Assembly (NCBI RefSeq): GCF_040412425.1
Contig: NC_089743.1
Location: 80,822,471-80,886,470 of the forward strand
Origin: Macrobrachium rosenbergii
Lineage: Eukaryota > Arthropoda > Malacostraca > Decapoda > Palaemonidae
Direction: 5' to 3'
DNA length: 64,000 nucleotides
This document shows, one piece after another, positions 24,106 through 38,500 of this stretch. The notes under the pieces are model-generated. The model did not search any database and was not told where the DNA came from. It saw only the letters and a list, made by a program, of their open reading frames with translations. Position 1 is the first letter of the stretch. Every line of letters begins with the position of its first letter. The translations under genes were made by a program, and so were the position numbers.

Positions 24106-26489
24106 TGATGCTCTTGGAGTCTGCACCATATATTGCCAACTGGATATCAACAAGAAAAAAACTGCTGTAGACTGCTCGAATATATTTTTGTTGATTGTGC
24201 TGTTGAAATTCCCAGAACACTGTTTTTTGCATTTCAGATGAAACAGCAGTGATATTTACATATGTAAAAATGTTTGATGCTAATTGATTGATCAGTTTGT
24301 CTCCAATTTCCATAGCCTACAAATTCTAGTTTAAATATTGACATTCTGTGTTTTTGGGTGTTTTGTGAGTTGGTCATATCAAGTAAAAACAGTCTATTTT
24401 GAGCGCTACTGTAGTTTATGGGTAACCAGTTTTTTGCTGGTTGTAGGCCTAAGCTCACAAGATAAGCGATTATAATTATAACTGTTTTAGATAATGTCTG
24501 GACACAGTATGGAACATCATAGATTTATTTTTAGGCTCGAATCAACAGTATTTGTTCATAAGAGGCGTTGTCTGAGTAAGCCAAAACTCATAACTTTAGT
24601 GTTCTCTGGTCATTCTAGGTGCTAACATAGTAGGCTAGAGTATCAGCCTAATTTTCTTTGTGTTCAGGTTTTGAAAACTGATTTGTAAAGCATCTGAAAA
24701 ATTGAAAAAAGTATAAAATTTCCTTTAAAACTGATATTTGACAGGCCACTTATATTTTTGAGGCCAGATCCATGTGTTTTGAGTCAAATATTTTTTGTGA
24801 TGTATGAAACCTATGTTTTATTGGTGCCAGGAGACCACTGAAGATAATTTGTTGAAATGAATATAATTATTTATTTGATGATTGCTCTAGTATTTTGTAA
24901 ATATGAAATTCAAAATTTAAAGATGGAATTGCCATGTATAAGTAAAGTTAGTTTCCATAAGACATATATTTTATTGTTTAACATTGTTCCTACCTGTGCC
25001 CAAAGGTGTGTGTTGTGCATACTCATGCAGTGTCTGTGCTTATACCCTGCATAACAGTTCTCTTGCTTTGATGCTGCATATGCATGTGCATATTCCATGC
25101 TTGTTTGTGCATACTACCTGTGCCTGTCTGCAACATGTACTCATGTTGTGGCTGTGTTCATGCCCTGCGCATGCACTACCTATCCTTTACACTAAGTGGG
25201 CTCAGGTGTTGGGTGGCTCAGTTTCTGAATATGTACATGAACTACCTGTGCTTGTATATGGCAAATGTTACTGCAAACTTGATGCCTGCTGTCACTGAGT
25301 ACCAGGAACGATTTTCTAACTTGGCTGCTGCTGTGTGCCAGTAGGACTGCTCAACAACATTAGCTTTGAGCGTCCCTAATCAAAAGGTCAATCCAGGGTC
25401 GGCTTTTGTGTCATCTTTCTCTCCTCTGGGGAAGATCCTTCTCAATATGGAGCGATCGGTTTAAGTGGGTGACTTACCGTCAGCACTTGTAAAAGTTGAC
25501 TCTGTCATGATGTGCCATCAGAAAACCAGCCTCTCTGCTGAGTACTGGTCAGCTTCCAGCATATGAGCAACAGCTCTGGTAACCTCAGGACATGCTTGTT
25601 TCAGCATGTTCCTACATGCGTGTGTTTTCAGCTATTGCTCATGAATATTCAGACCATGGAAATCGTGTTCTGAGGACTTTCTTGGACAAGTACTGTACAC
25701 TGCTACTCACTTACCTACCACCAATTAACTGTGTACTTCATTACCAAGCTTCAACAACTGTTTCTAGCTGGCACTGGGAATACTCTTTTAGAAAAGACTT
25801 CAGGGTTATATGTCCAAGCAAAATGCAGATTTATTTTTTGACTAGGTACTGTAAGGATAAATGTCACTACTAATGTTGTGGCTGAGTAATCAGGGTAGAA
25901 AGCCTTGCTTCCAGAAAGTCTTGGATATTTTGCTTCATTCTGCATTAAGTGCACTCTTTTTCATTGTAAATGAGATGATTCTGTTAGTATGTATAAGTGA
26001 GGATTTCCTCTATAAATTCTTTTTCAGGGCATTGGGTTTCTGTATGAATATTGAAATTAGCCTTGTGAAATGGCAAGAGGAAGCTGCAATAGTTAAGTAG
26101 AGTCTTTCCATAAGCATTTATCATGTTCGTTAGTAAGTGGATTATTACTGAGTAGGTTAACTGGACATCTTTTGTCTTAAGTCATAATACTGTATAATTT
26201 TGTTTGGTTATCACAATGATAATTATTTTTTGTAAAGAAGTGGGGATGTTCATACTTGTTATCTACAGGAATTGGTAGCAAATCCTGTGATAAGTTATAT
26301 TTCAGAGGTAAAGGAATAGCAAACTTTTCCAAAGCCAACTTATGACACTGTCACCAGCTTTTATGGATGCTAGTACAAGTATCTCCATGTGCACTAAATG
26401 TTAATTGTCAACTAAAGCCATGCTAATTGAATATGCTTCCTACAATTTTGCACCTTAACTTGTGATTACTATAGCATTTGCCTTTGCAG
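24106..26489. other. 5' flank or first intron region of ARMH3
   Basis: Mostly unique AT-rich sequence. A patch at 25000-25400 has loose repeats of GTGCATA/CTGTGC-type words that give Cys-rich frames without domain character. The acceptor at 26488-26489 shows that a non-coding exon lies somewhere upstream. Confidence 0.4.
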
Positions 26490-26519
26490 GTGGTTTACAA
26501 TACTTAACACTCCCTCAAA

Positions 26520-29500
26520 ATGGGGAGTAAACTGAAACCAGGTGGGGTCCGACGCCACCTGAAGGAGAAAGTGGTTCAGATGTATGAAGATTTATTCCAT
26601 GGCACAGATCCCTGTGCTAACAATCCACGTTTTTGGGATGACCTTTTCCTGCTCAAGGTGAGCCAACATATTTTTTTTCTCTCTCTCTCTTTCAATTAAC
26701 TGTAAATGTTTCAATATAAAATCAGACCATTCTGTTTTTCATGTAGTCGAACCTTTAAAGCCTGTTGGACGTAGCAAACGTCGACTAAATTAATTGTTGA
26801 ATGCCGAGTGGACGTAGCAAACGCCGACTCACAAAAATTTCAACCTTCGTGGGTCAACTTTGACTCGACCAAATGGTCGAAAAACGCAATTGTAAGCTAA
26901 AACTCTTACATTCTAGTAATATTCAATCATACCATTTTGCAACAAATTGAAGTCTAGCACAATATTTCGATTTATGGTGAATTTTTGAAAAAACTTTTTT
27001 CTTACGTCACATGTAACTCGGCCGAAAAATTTCCAGAAATTTTTGTCATTTTGTCGTAATTTTGCAATGTTCTATATTAGCCATTACATAAAGTTTTATA
27101 TATGAAAATGTGCGTACCATGTACAATACAACAGAAAATAACTCATGGTTGTAGTTTTGATTTGTTTTGAAATATTTTCATATAAATCACAATAACTGCC
27201 AAAATTTCAACCTCTTCATCAACTTTTGACTCTGACCGAAATGGTAAAACGCAATTGTAAGCTAAAACTTTACATTCTAGTAATATCTAATCATTTACCT
27301 TCATTTTGCAACCAATTGGAAGTCTCTAGCACACATTTCGATTTATGGTGAATTTTTGAAAAACTTTTCCTTTATGTCCGCCAGAAATTCTTTCTTTCAC
27401 GCTTGTCGTAATGTTTGCACTGTTTTATATTAGTCGTTACATAAAGTTCTATATATGGAAATGTGCGCAATTTCATGTAGAATACAACAGAAAATAACCT
27501 GCTGTAGCTTTTATCAGTTTTGAAATATTTTCATATAAATCACGATAACTGCCAAATTTCAACCTTTGGTCAACTTTAATCTGACCGAAAATGGTAAAAA
27601 ATGCAATTATAAGCAAAACTCCTACATTCTAGTAATATTCAATCATGTACCTTCATTTTGCAACAAACTGGAAGTCTCTAGCACAATATTTCGATTTATG
27701 GTGAATTTCTGAAAAAAAAATTTTTCCCACGCTCATGCAACTCCGCCAACATCTCAGAAATTCTTTCATTATGTTGTCGTAAAGTTTGCATCGTTTACAT
27801 TTGTCGTTACACAAACTTTTATATATGAAAATGTGTGCACTTCATGTAGAATACAACAGAAATTAGCTCATGGTTGTAGTTTATCAGTTTTGAAATATTT
27901 TCACCTAAATCAATTATAACTCCAAAATTTCAACCTTCAGTCAACTTTAACTCGACCGAAATGGTAAAAACGCAAATTGTAAGCTAAAACTCTTACATTC
28001 TAGTAATATTCAATCGTTTTACCTTCATTTTGCAAAATAAATTGGAAGTCTCTAGTACAGTATTTCGATTTATGGTGAATTTTTTTAAAAACATTTTCCC
28101 ATTGCCTGAGCGGTAACTCTGGCCAACATCTCAGAAATTCTTTCGTCTCGTTGTCGCAATATTTGCACCGTTTTATATTAGTCGATACATAAAGTTTTAT
28201 ATATGAAAATGTGCGCACTTTTCATTTACAATACAACACAAAATAACTCATGGTTGTAGCTTTTATCAGTTTTGAAATATTTTCATATAAATCATGATAA
28301 ATAGAAAAAATTCACTTTCGGTCAACTTTAACTCGACCAAAATGGTCTTGAAACTGCACTTGTAAGCTAAAACACTTACAGTCTAGTAATATTCAATCAA
28401 TTAGGCTTCATTTTTCAACAAACGGAAGTCTCTAGCACAATATTTGATTTATGGTGAATTTTTGAAAACAAATTTTTAATGTCACAGTATTACTAATTCA
28501 TGCATCATTTTGTGATAATATTTTCTGTGTTATTTGATCGTTTTAAAATTTGTTATATACCAAAATCATCGCAATTTAGTACAATAAACTAAAAAAATTA
28601 AGTCATTAGCTTTAACCGCTTTTGCTTACAGCGCATTTTTATAAAATTATATAAGAGTTTTTTTTCGCTGTCATATATTCCAATATTTATATATGATAAT
28701 GATATTTTTTCATTTCTGATGGTTGCATACTAAACTTAGGCATTGACAAAAAAATGAGCCAAAAATGAACTCTTAATCTTAAAACTAAGCGTATGTGATT
28801 TTTAAAAACTTTTTTTTCCGCTTCGGCGTTAACTCACCGAACGCCGCATACGGGAGACGCTGTAAATAGGGTTTCTCGCGTTGGGTTAATTGACCGGCAA
28901 GTAAAGGGTTAATTGGACCATTGTTACAAATGATAAACTTTGCCAGATTGAGCCTACTCTGTAGGTATTTAAAGCTGCTGGCACTATGGAAGTTTTGTGC
29001 ATATAGTGCTCATCCTAGCTTCGGCAGTTCAAGGATAAATGTGGCAGAGTGTTGTCTGTTTTTTCTTTGGAGCCATCTTTTATTAAAGAAAAGTTCTCTG
29101 TAATTCTAGGCTAATGTATGAATTGCAAAGTAAGGAGCTAAGGTCTATTGAAGTAATATATCTGTATGAGTATTTTAACTATTTGAGGATTTTCTATGGT
29201 GAAACATAAATAGATTGTACTGTATTTTTGTAATATGTTTGATTTGGCCAGACAATCTGTAAAGACAAAAATAGATTGAGTAAAGTTTCAGTCCTCAATA
29301 ATTATTACATATCAAGAAAATGCAATGGACATTCTTATAACACTCTTTTCTTTGTTAGCCAAAAATGTCTGCTTTGGAAGGTGAAATCAGCCGCTGTACT
29401 TCAGATCAGTTATTGGGCCTGAAAGAAAATATCAATACCCTCTTTGCTAAATGCGTAAGCACTCTGTCTCATGAGCACCACATAAGAGTGATCAATGCAT

Positions 29501-32500
29501 TAATGGTAAGTTTTATTAATAATTTGATTTATCATAAGTGTCACAGTATCTTATAATTCAAGAGTTTTTGTAGTTAAGTAACAGACATTCATGAACAATT
29601 AGCATTTTTCTCAATTGAAAAGTATGGTGTTATCCTATTGTCCTTTAAATTTTGTATGTGCTCTGACTGTAAATACTTTCATCACATGAATGCAGTCCAC
29701 TCAGGTTGATAAAAAAGTCGTCAGTACCCAAGTTTAGACAGGTTTGGTTAGTCCTCCCTAATATGTGGAGTTAAATACTTTTCTTCTTGCCTCCAGACAC
29801 TGTGCAGTTTGGTGCGAGGGTTATATCGGAAGATGCAAGGAGATTATGGTTTTGATTTCATTAATATATTAATTGGTTTTGATGCTGCTGAAGAGCAGAT
29901 GCAACTACTACTCAACCAGATATCAAACTTTCTTACAGGTAAGATTGCAATATTACAAAGTAAATTTGCATTATTGCCATATACAATATAAAGTTATTTT
30001 TTCAATGAGAGTTTTCTCCATTTGCAAAATTTATAAGTATAATTGTAGCCTTGATTGGGTGAGACTGTAAATTACAGCTTACAGGAAAAAGTAGCTGTTG
30101 ACATTTTTTGAGTGAGTATTTTTTAATTATTGTTACTCCTTAGTGTAACCAGACTGCTGAGCTTAAAGAAAATCTCTTGTGTTTGAATAATGTTTAAATT
30201 GATTCTTACAAACCCATTATTCATAATTAGCCTTACCCTGTGGGAATGGTCATTTTTGTAATGGGAGTTCTCTCCTCCCATGTTCATAGTCCAAATGACG
30301 TGAAAGAATGAGCCAGTTTCTTACCTGGGTGATAACTTTTCTGTTAAGGGAAACGTGCATTTGGATACTCAACAGTCATAAATATAGGTATGATTAAAAA
30401 TACTGCAATTGGTGTGTATGGTAAAATTTTTGTTTTTGACATCTAAAAAAAAGTTGAAGTCTGTCAAAATGAGAGGACTTCAACGTTAACCTACTTGTAA
30501 TTATTAATTGACGATTTGTATAATAGTCCCTAAATGTAGACATTTGCTTTTACAGGTGAATATTGTGACAGCCTGAAATCATTGAGCCTTAAGTTTTTGT
30601 TGGTTTTAGCAACTGGAACTGACAACATCAGTCAAAATACTGTTCTCGAGTACCTGACAATTAACTGTAACTTCGATGCCGTGATTCAAGTAAGTTGAGT
30701 CATAATGTTGCTCATGAGTGAAAGAAAACCAATTGTAATTTTCCTTGGTTGTTAAGTTTTCTTCAGTTTTCAGCATTCATAGATTTAGGGAAGCATGCAT
30801 TTACCTGATTTAAACCAGAGTAGAATCTCTGTAAGAGGCTTAGATTTGTTTTGGAGGTATCTATTAACAAATGTCTCTTACACCAGCTTTTAGGCCCAGC
30901 CTAGGATAGCCTTTTGATGCCATAAGACTCCACAAATAAAATTCTAAAGCACTAATGAAATTATAGATGACATATGCAGACCTAACAATGGGTGTGGAAG
31001 CTGATTACAGAAAAATACCCAGGATAGAAGTTGTTCTGTGTATTAAAGTGTTATGCATTATACATAATTAATAGTCACTGAAAAATAACTATGAATGCAT
31101 AAGATAGAAACCACAAAAGATCCTTGTGAGGCTGGAGAGATCACAAAGAACATGCACTCAGTAACATTGGTGTACCTCCATCTTGCATTGCCAGATAACA
31201 TCCAATGCTAGGCAGTTAATCAAGTATAGATGTGTAGGTTAGGATACCCATTGTCCCTTTGATGAGTCACTCATCTAAACATTACCCAGCTACTTAGAGA
31301 ATTTGTTATTGGGAGATTGTTCCTTACCTAGTTATAGGTGGTAACTCGCAATTTACCTGGCAGCTGAAGCCTCTCTGATAAAAAAACATTCCTTGCATGC
31401 TAGCTTAATTGCCTCCCTAGTCCTCAGTTAAACAAAATAACCTGGTAGTTGCATCTCGTATTACAATATATTTACTTTTTATCCTTGCGTTGCAGTCTTG
31501 TGTTATTTGATCAACTATGTTCATTATGATTGTAATTTTCCCAATAATTTCATGAACAGTAGCATATGGTAATATTTGTTTCACTGACAAACCCATCATT
31601 TACATAGCCCTTATTTGTGGTCTTCAAGAATCTTAGTGTAGTACCATAAAAAAAAAAAACATTATTGTTGGGTGTCTAGAATATTAGGAATTAGATAATC
31701 TGGTATGGCAAGAGTAATCATCAGCAGATGTCAGTATTGTAACAGTAGCACTCCGTGTTTCAGAAGTAGTTCCTTTATAAGATGATCTTGAATTATAAAA
31801 CAAGATATGTCCTCAGACCCCATAAGAGGCTTCTGACAATATTTCCAATGTATTTGAGGATAGAAATATTAAGTGGAGGCATCTGAACTATGTACTACAA
31901 GTATATTTCAATAATTAAGTACACTTTTGACAGTTCTGATTCTGTGGACAATTACCATTCACCTTAGCATTTGTAACTAAGAGCACACTATTACAAAATT
32001 ATTGCGTTTAGGCACCGAGTTATGATGGGGTTAGGTTCATGCATGCCTGTCAAAAGCCAAAGTTTCATGTACAGTTAGTGCTAGAGTTGCGATAATTCGA
32101 TTTTGCGATGGGTTTAGCAATTAATACTGGTGCAACAGTATTTAGAAAATATTTTTAGATTTTGCGCAGGTGCAGGCAGCAGAGTACAATATGGCATTGA
32201 GAGAGACCAAATTACAATAGACCAACTTCTTTTCCTCCATCTCTATCCCATCTTCTAGTTAAAAAAGTAAGAGAATGATAAAAGTGTTGTTAGTAATGTT
32301 ATACTCTTGCGCAAATGTGTACAAACATAAACAACCAAACAAGAAACTGCTGTTTTGCTAATAACCAACTCAGCTAACAACAGCTGTTTTGCTTGTATTT
32401 CAACCATCGTATGGTAGTAAACAATTACTGTAGTTGTGTTACAAATGATGTTAAGTAGAATAGAACTGATATATTTTTACATTATACCCTTATTTGCCAT

Positions 32501-35500
32501 GGAGAAAAGATCGGCAAGGAGATATATTGCTAAATTTAAGCTGCAAGTTGTAGCTGAAGCTGAGAAAATAGTGTTCAAGCTACTAATCATTATAAATTAT
32601 GTGCATCGGCAACATGGATGAAACTCGACTGTAAATAAAATTAGAGAGAAAAGCATTTTAATCAAAACTACTGGGCATGAAAGAACACATATTACTGCTG
32701 TTTTCACGCTGATGAAAGATAAATACGTAAAGCTCGTGTTATGCTGAAAAAAAGTGAAAATAGCGAACGGAATCTTAGTTTATTTACACAAAACAAGCAT
32801 TCCCTCAATGGTCTACATCATCTATTAACGAAAAAAATAGCTAAATTAATTTCACAACCAGATGTATTTGTTATATTTCGACTTAAAAACACTTCGTATA
32901 ACGAAAACTAACCTTGCCCCATATAAATAGAGTATCTAGAGATTCATTTACGCTAACTAGAAGCAAGAAAAGTGCTCTGAACTGAGTTAAATACTGCAAA
33001 ATAAACTTACAGAGTAATCGATTTCCAAACCAAAACATTGATTGCTATGATCACAATTTATAATACAAAAGCAATACAGTAAACCCCCCGTATTCACGTT
33101 TTCACGATTCATGGACTCGCCTATTTGTGGATTTCTCTATGGAATGTATATACACATTATTTGCGGAAATTCACCCATTCGCGGTATTTATCATTGAGAA
33201 ATATTCACTAATTACTGTATTTTCATATTTTTATGACTAAATGCACTTTTTGTGATAAAACTATTGAAATACTCGGGTATAAACATTTTTAGAGTTTTTT
33301 TTGTGTTTGAACTATCAAAATAGGCAGGTCTAAGTGTTTTTAGAAGGGGTTTTAAGTATTTGCGGATTTTAGCTACTTGTGGGGGGGTTTGGTACGTATT
33401 CCCCGGGAATATGGCGGGTTTACTGTATGAGAATACTTACAATATTACTGGATATAGTTAAGTAAAGCATAGCTTTTTAAAAGATCCATGGAAAAGATGC
33501 AAAATTTTTATGTTGATCTTTGTATAATACGATATTAATATGTGAATATAGAGTACAGTATAATGTAGGCTAGGCTACCATATATGTGTACAACATACCA
33601 TAGTGTAGGCTAAACAAATTCTTTTTGTTATTCAATTTCTCTTTGTATTGAATCATAAGTCAGTTTGCATGAACCTCCAGAATTAGCTGATATTAATAAT
33701 TACTATACCGTATATGTATAGAGTATACTTATAGTGTAGGCTAGGCTACAGTATATGTATAGATGGTACTGAATACCTTAGTGTTGGCTAGGCTATATTT
33801 GAGGTAAGTTTTTCTAACAAACAATGGGTTTTTTGGAACCTAACCCCATCGTGAGTAGGATGATACCTGTAATTCGCTGTGCAATTCAGTATTCAGGTGT
33901 GTACAGGCTACCCCATAGCCTCCTTTCACCTGTAGCCTACCATGGTTTTATCACCATGAATATATTTTTATACAGTATCTTTCTCGTCAGTCTTCAGTAC
34001 TGCATTATATTTGTTTGTTTTATTTTGAATTTGCCTGTTTACAATGTTGTGTTCCCTTACCATGAATTGTACTTAAAAAGCATTGCATCATTTATATTGT
34101 GCTGTAGATAAGACTCTTTTATGATATTTAAAAAAAATTATTTAAAAGGAAATGTTAATCTTCTGTTTTACTGTGATCATCAATTTCCAATTTCACTTGT
34201 AATACCACAAACAACTTGTGTATGTACCTTACCCGATGTTTATAACTACATGTGGCACTTTGTCAATTATGACATCCTACACAAACCTGCCATTTAGCTT
34301 TTTTTTTTTTTTTTTTTACTGAATATCATACTTAATATATTTACAGTACACATGAGAATATTTTATCACTGTTGATGTTATATTTCATTTCACTCATTAA
34401 TTTTCTAATTCATCTCAATGTTTTGTAACTTGCCATATGTTTACATCCACGTTTCATATGCTTCGATGGTAAGTCAGTCATAACTGCACCCAAAATAAAA
34501 TCAATTTAACTTTGTTTCAGTTGATTCTGATGAATATCACACCTTAATAATTCAGTACAGTATTGAAAAGTGCATTGCCTTGAGTGATCTTGGTTTGATC
34601 TAAACCAATTTCCATTTCGTCATAATGTTACAAAATGCCTTTGCGATGTTTGTGTATTACGTGTGGAGCACGTGCTTATGGTGATGTTTATGTTTTCACA
34701 TGAGTTGTTTTCAAGCTCATTCAAAGAATGGTTATTAACTCATAGTTTTTAAGTGGTAAATGTTATAAGCGCCATAAAACCAGAACGCCATTAACCAGCA
34801 CTGCTGATAAGCAAGGACTGCCTGTAGTTGGAAGTTTAGGCGAATGTAAAACTGTTGATGTTTTCCAGAATGCTGAATTTATCTTTTTAAATAATATTTA
34901 CTTCTGCATTTAATGTTTATGCAGTCTTAAGATATAATTTTTTTAAAAATTAAGTTCATTTTCACATTACTGATAGCGTCCATTTAGTTGATTGACAAAA
35001 TGGACATTATAATTAATGGGTGTATTATGACATTATTTCATTGTCATTAAGACGTTTCTGAATATGAACTCTTATTTCAGCTTCTAAGTCATTCAAGTAC
35101 CCGCAATCAGCATGGTCCAGAAGCTGTACTATACCTCATGTTGATGGTTAACTACAGGAAACACGAGATGACCAACCCATATACTGTTAATTTATCGTTG
35201 TTGGATGATGAACTCATTTTAAATGGCTATGGACAGGTAAGAAATCTTGGAATTCAAGTGATTGTTGCATGTTTACCGGTTTTTGACTATTGGGACTGTT
35301 TTTGCTGTATAAATTTCCAAATAATGATTACCAAAAATAAACTTTTACTTGAGTAAAATTGACAATAAATGATGTTCAGGTATTTACGCAGTGCATTTCT
35401 GTTCATTGATTTTTTAGAGAAAATTTATTTATTATATATATAGCCCAATCAATAAAATTCATGTATTATATAGCCCAAGCAATTATGGAATAGTCTTGTA

Positions 35501-38500
35501 AATAACTATTTACTTTATGGAACAGTGCCCCCATGCTGTGAACTTTCTTTAATCTTATAATACCATAAGGGTAACTTCACAAGTCTTTCAGCTCATAATG
35601 ATAAATCTTGCCCAGGGTATTGCAAGCTGTAAGTTTCATGTGTAATGAGCAGTCACAAGAGTAAATGATTAAATTTGTTAGAAACTGTTTGCCTACGTCT
35701 TTTCAAATGATTTAGACCAAAATTTGCTGAAACTCTCATGCATATCATCCGTTGTTCCACCACAGGCCCCTTACTTACCATGGCTGATTTCATCTGTGGT
35801 TTAAAAACCCCAAACATATCATTCCATTGTATAAAAAATAATATATGGTGGCGTACAGTAGTCAGGTTGGCTTATTTTCGTATGGTCCCTCAAGTCCCAG
35901 CAGTTAGCTCAGTAATTTTTTGCCTGCAACTCTGATTATTCCCACACTTTTGAAACTGCAGAATCATCATGGATTATTGAATTTAATTTCATTCTTGCTG
36001 TAGTATATATCTTTTCATTGCATTGGCTGATAAGAACAATCACAAAGAGTAGTCATGTTCTCACAAATATGGGGAACAGAAACACTAATCTTCTGTAGTT
36101 TTTAAAGCACCATAGATGATAGCATATAAGAGTACATTCACCCTAGTAAAATAAGTCATAAATGCATGATGGTAACTTACTGCATACACATCACAAACAG
36201 GTTAAATGTGAGGATTTGAATGAAAAATTATGCATCATGTGTAAAGACTTGAATTTTTTTTATTTTAAATGCAGGTTCCATAGCAATACTAGTCAATATG
36301 TGGTGAGTTTTATTTCAGTGAATTTACCCAAATGGTTGGATGTTTGTTCCTTGGACTGGTAGTTGCAGAAGGGCAAGTTTTACTATGGGGGAAGATGTTG
36401 GGGATTCATCTCTTTCATAATTCATCATTTAATTCATTTCTGTAAACTCTAGAAACATAGACTTCCTGGGTTTGTGCTCCAGTTGAGAAGATAATCATCA
36501 AATACAAGCACCTTTCTTTACACTGAAGGGTCGGCCCTTGTCATTAAGCAACCCTCCATAATTCTATCTTTGTTCATTATGTTGGCATCATCGAGAAAAC
36601 TTCCTGGGTTCATGCTCCAATCCAGAAGATTAAGTTTAAGCACCTTGGGTTACACTTGGGTTGACCCTTGCCTTAAAACAACCTTCTGGGATATCAGCGT
36701 CTTGGTCCTAACTCATAACAGTCCCTGAATGCTTCTACCATACCGGAGTTCCTGGTAGTGCTGCCATTGTAGTGTTTTGATGGCTAGATTTAGACTTTTT
36801 TTCTTTTATCCATTAAGGAAAGACAGATCTGATGGAATTCATAGCAAATTAATTTGATCAGTAATGTTAATGGAAAAATCCAAACAATACATTGTAGAAA
36901 GGAACCTCAGCTTATACTTTTATGCTTAGTGTGCCAAAAGATACTCACCCAATACTTTTAGGCTTAGTATGCCAAAAGATACTTTAAGTTGTTTGGTTTG
37001 AAGCTGGAAAAAATGTGTGTAGTTGATTATTCATTAAAACAAAGCTTTCACATGCCTGCTTTGAATTGCACATCAGTTTCTTATGTCCTTTGAATCTTAA
37101 GTTAATGCACTTTAGGATTGTGAGACTGGTACTGTATTTAGATTGTAGGTTGTTAGTTCAGATAAGATTTTTTTGTATCTTTGCCAAATAAAAAATTATA
37201 CATTTTACTGAAGCAAGGCAAGTTGGAAAATGTGGATGTGAATGGTTGCATGCATTCCTTTTTATAGATAATCTACCTTGAAAATTCTTAAGAAAACAAA
37301 CTGCTTGGCCTTCTGATAAGGGCCAGCAATCCCTCTGTCCCAGGTGAAGTACTCATAATGAGTTCCATTGGCAAGGCAAGGGTCACAGCATCCAAGAGAG
37401 TGGTTCATATTGTCATCATTTCTTTCAGCAGTTTACTGTGGAAAATGAGGAAACCTTAAGTGTGTATTTTGGGCATCAGATTTTGGTAGTATCCTTCTAG
37501 CTAAGAATATCTTGTAAGGAGTGTTATATATTTTGCAAAATTATGTTAGACAATCGGGCACATTAAACTTGCTTCTGTCAAAATTTAGTGGACTACCATA
37601 GTGGGAAATGTTTTGTGGAAAGGCTGATAGATATTGTTGTTCCCCTTGAGGAAGGATGAGAACATTCAAACCTAGATATTTAAGAAAATATTTTCATTTC
37701 TGACTAAAGTCATATGAGAACTGAGTAAAGATTTTAACAGTCTGCAGTTTGGATGCCTGAAAGAATTGAAGCCCCAAGGAATTGGCAGAAGGTTTACAGC
37801 ATATTATTAGAGAACCCTGGATAACATATCTGAGTAACTCTTACTAAAATGCACAAGTATCTGCAGAAATGCACAATAACTAGGCTATCATAGAAAAGAT
37901 CTTGTCCAAACATCATGATGGGAATGCATTGTTTGTAAGGTGAATACTACTTATTATAACTTCAAGGAATGTAGTTTAAATAGTCACTCAGAATAAAGAT
38001 CAATAGAGATGCCGTTAAAGGACATGGAGGAAGGAATAAATGAAATTCAAATATAATATTGCAACGAGGTCAGTTGTAATAGTGTGTTAGCTGTCCATAC
38101 TGTACTGTTCCAGGATGTTAGGGCTTTACATTGAAATTGTCTTTCTCCATAGAAAAAAAATGTTAATCTAATTGTTTTCTCCTTGGTTAGATTCTGAAAT
38201 TTTGCTTCATAGTTTTTGTAATAAAATTAGGTCTGCTAAAATTCTGAAATGTCATGGACAGTGTAATATTTGTAATACTTACAATTGACATTTCCAACAG
38301 GTTATTACAGCATCCTTAGCTGATTTTAATCACAAATACTCCGCGCATTTCATGGAACCCCAAGGCTCTGGATGGTTTGCGTCTCTAACATCTATGGTTG
38401 GTTCTATGTTTGTGTCCGAAGAAATGGCTACTCGCAACGAGCATATAAAGTAAGTTATAAGTAGTCAGTATACATACAGTTAACAAAAACCTTTAGTCAT

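Larger units (their letters stand above)
31992..33871 (+). mobile_element. Tigger/pogo-like DNA transposon, internally deleted
   Basis: Terminal inverted sequences GATGGGGTTAGGTTC (left, 32023-32037) and GGAACCTAACCCCATC (right, 33835-33850) lie inside ends that both begin TACA on their own strand. The interior holds transposase remnants (32499-32750) and a later MITE M2 insertion (33075-33427). It lies in the intron between ARMH3 coding exons 4 and 5. Confidence 0.7.

Noticed and set aside
25084..25344. Cys-rich 86-residue frame
   Set aside because: Arises from loosely repeated GTGCATA/CTGTGC words; no cysteine spacing of a known family, no signal peptide pattern or splice context.
26752..28908. 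CRISPR-like or regulatory repeat array
   Set aside because: Units are about 360 bases, diverged and contiguous with no unique spacers; the setting is a eukaryotic intron.
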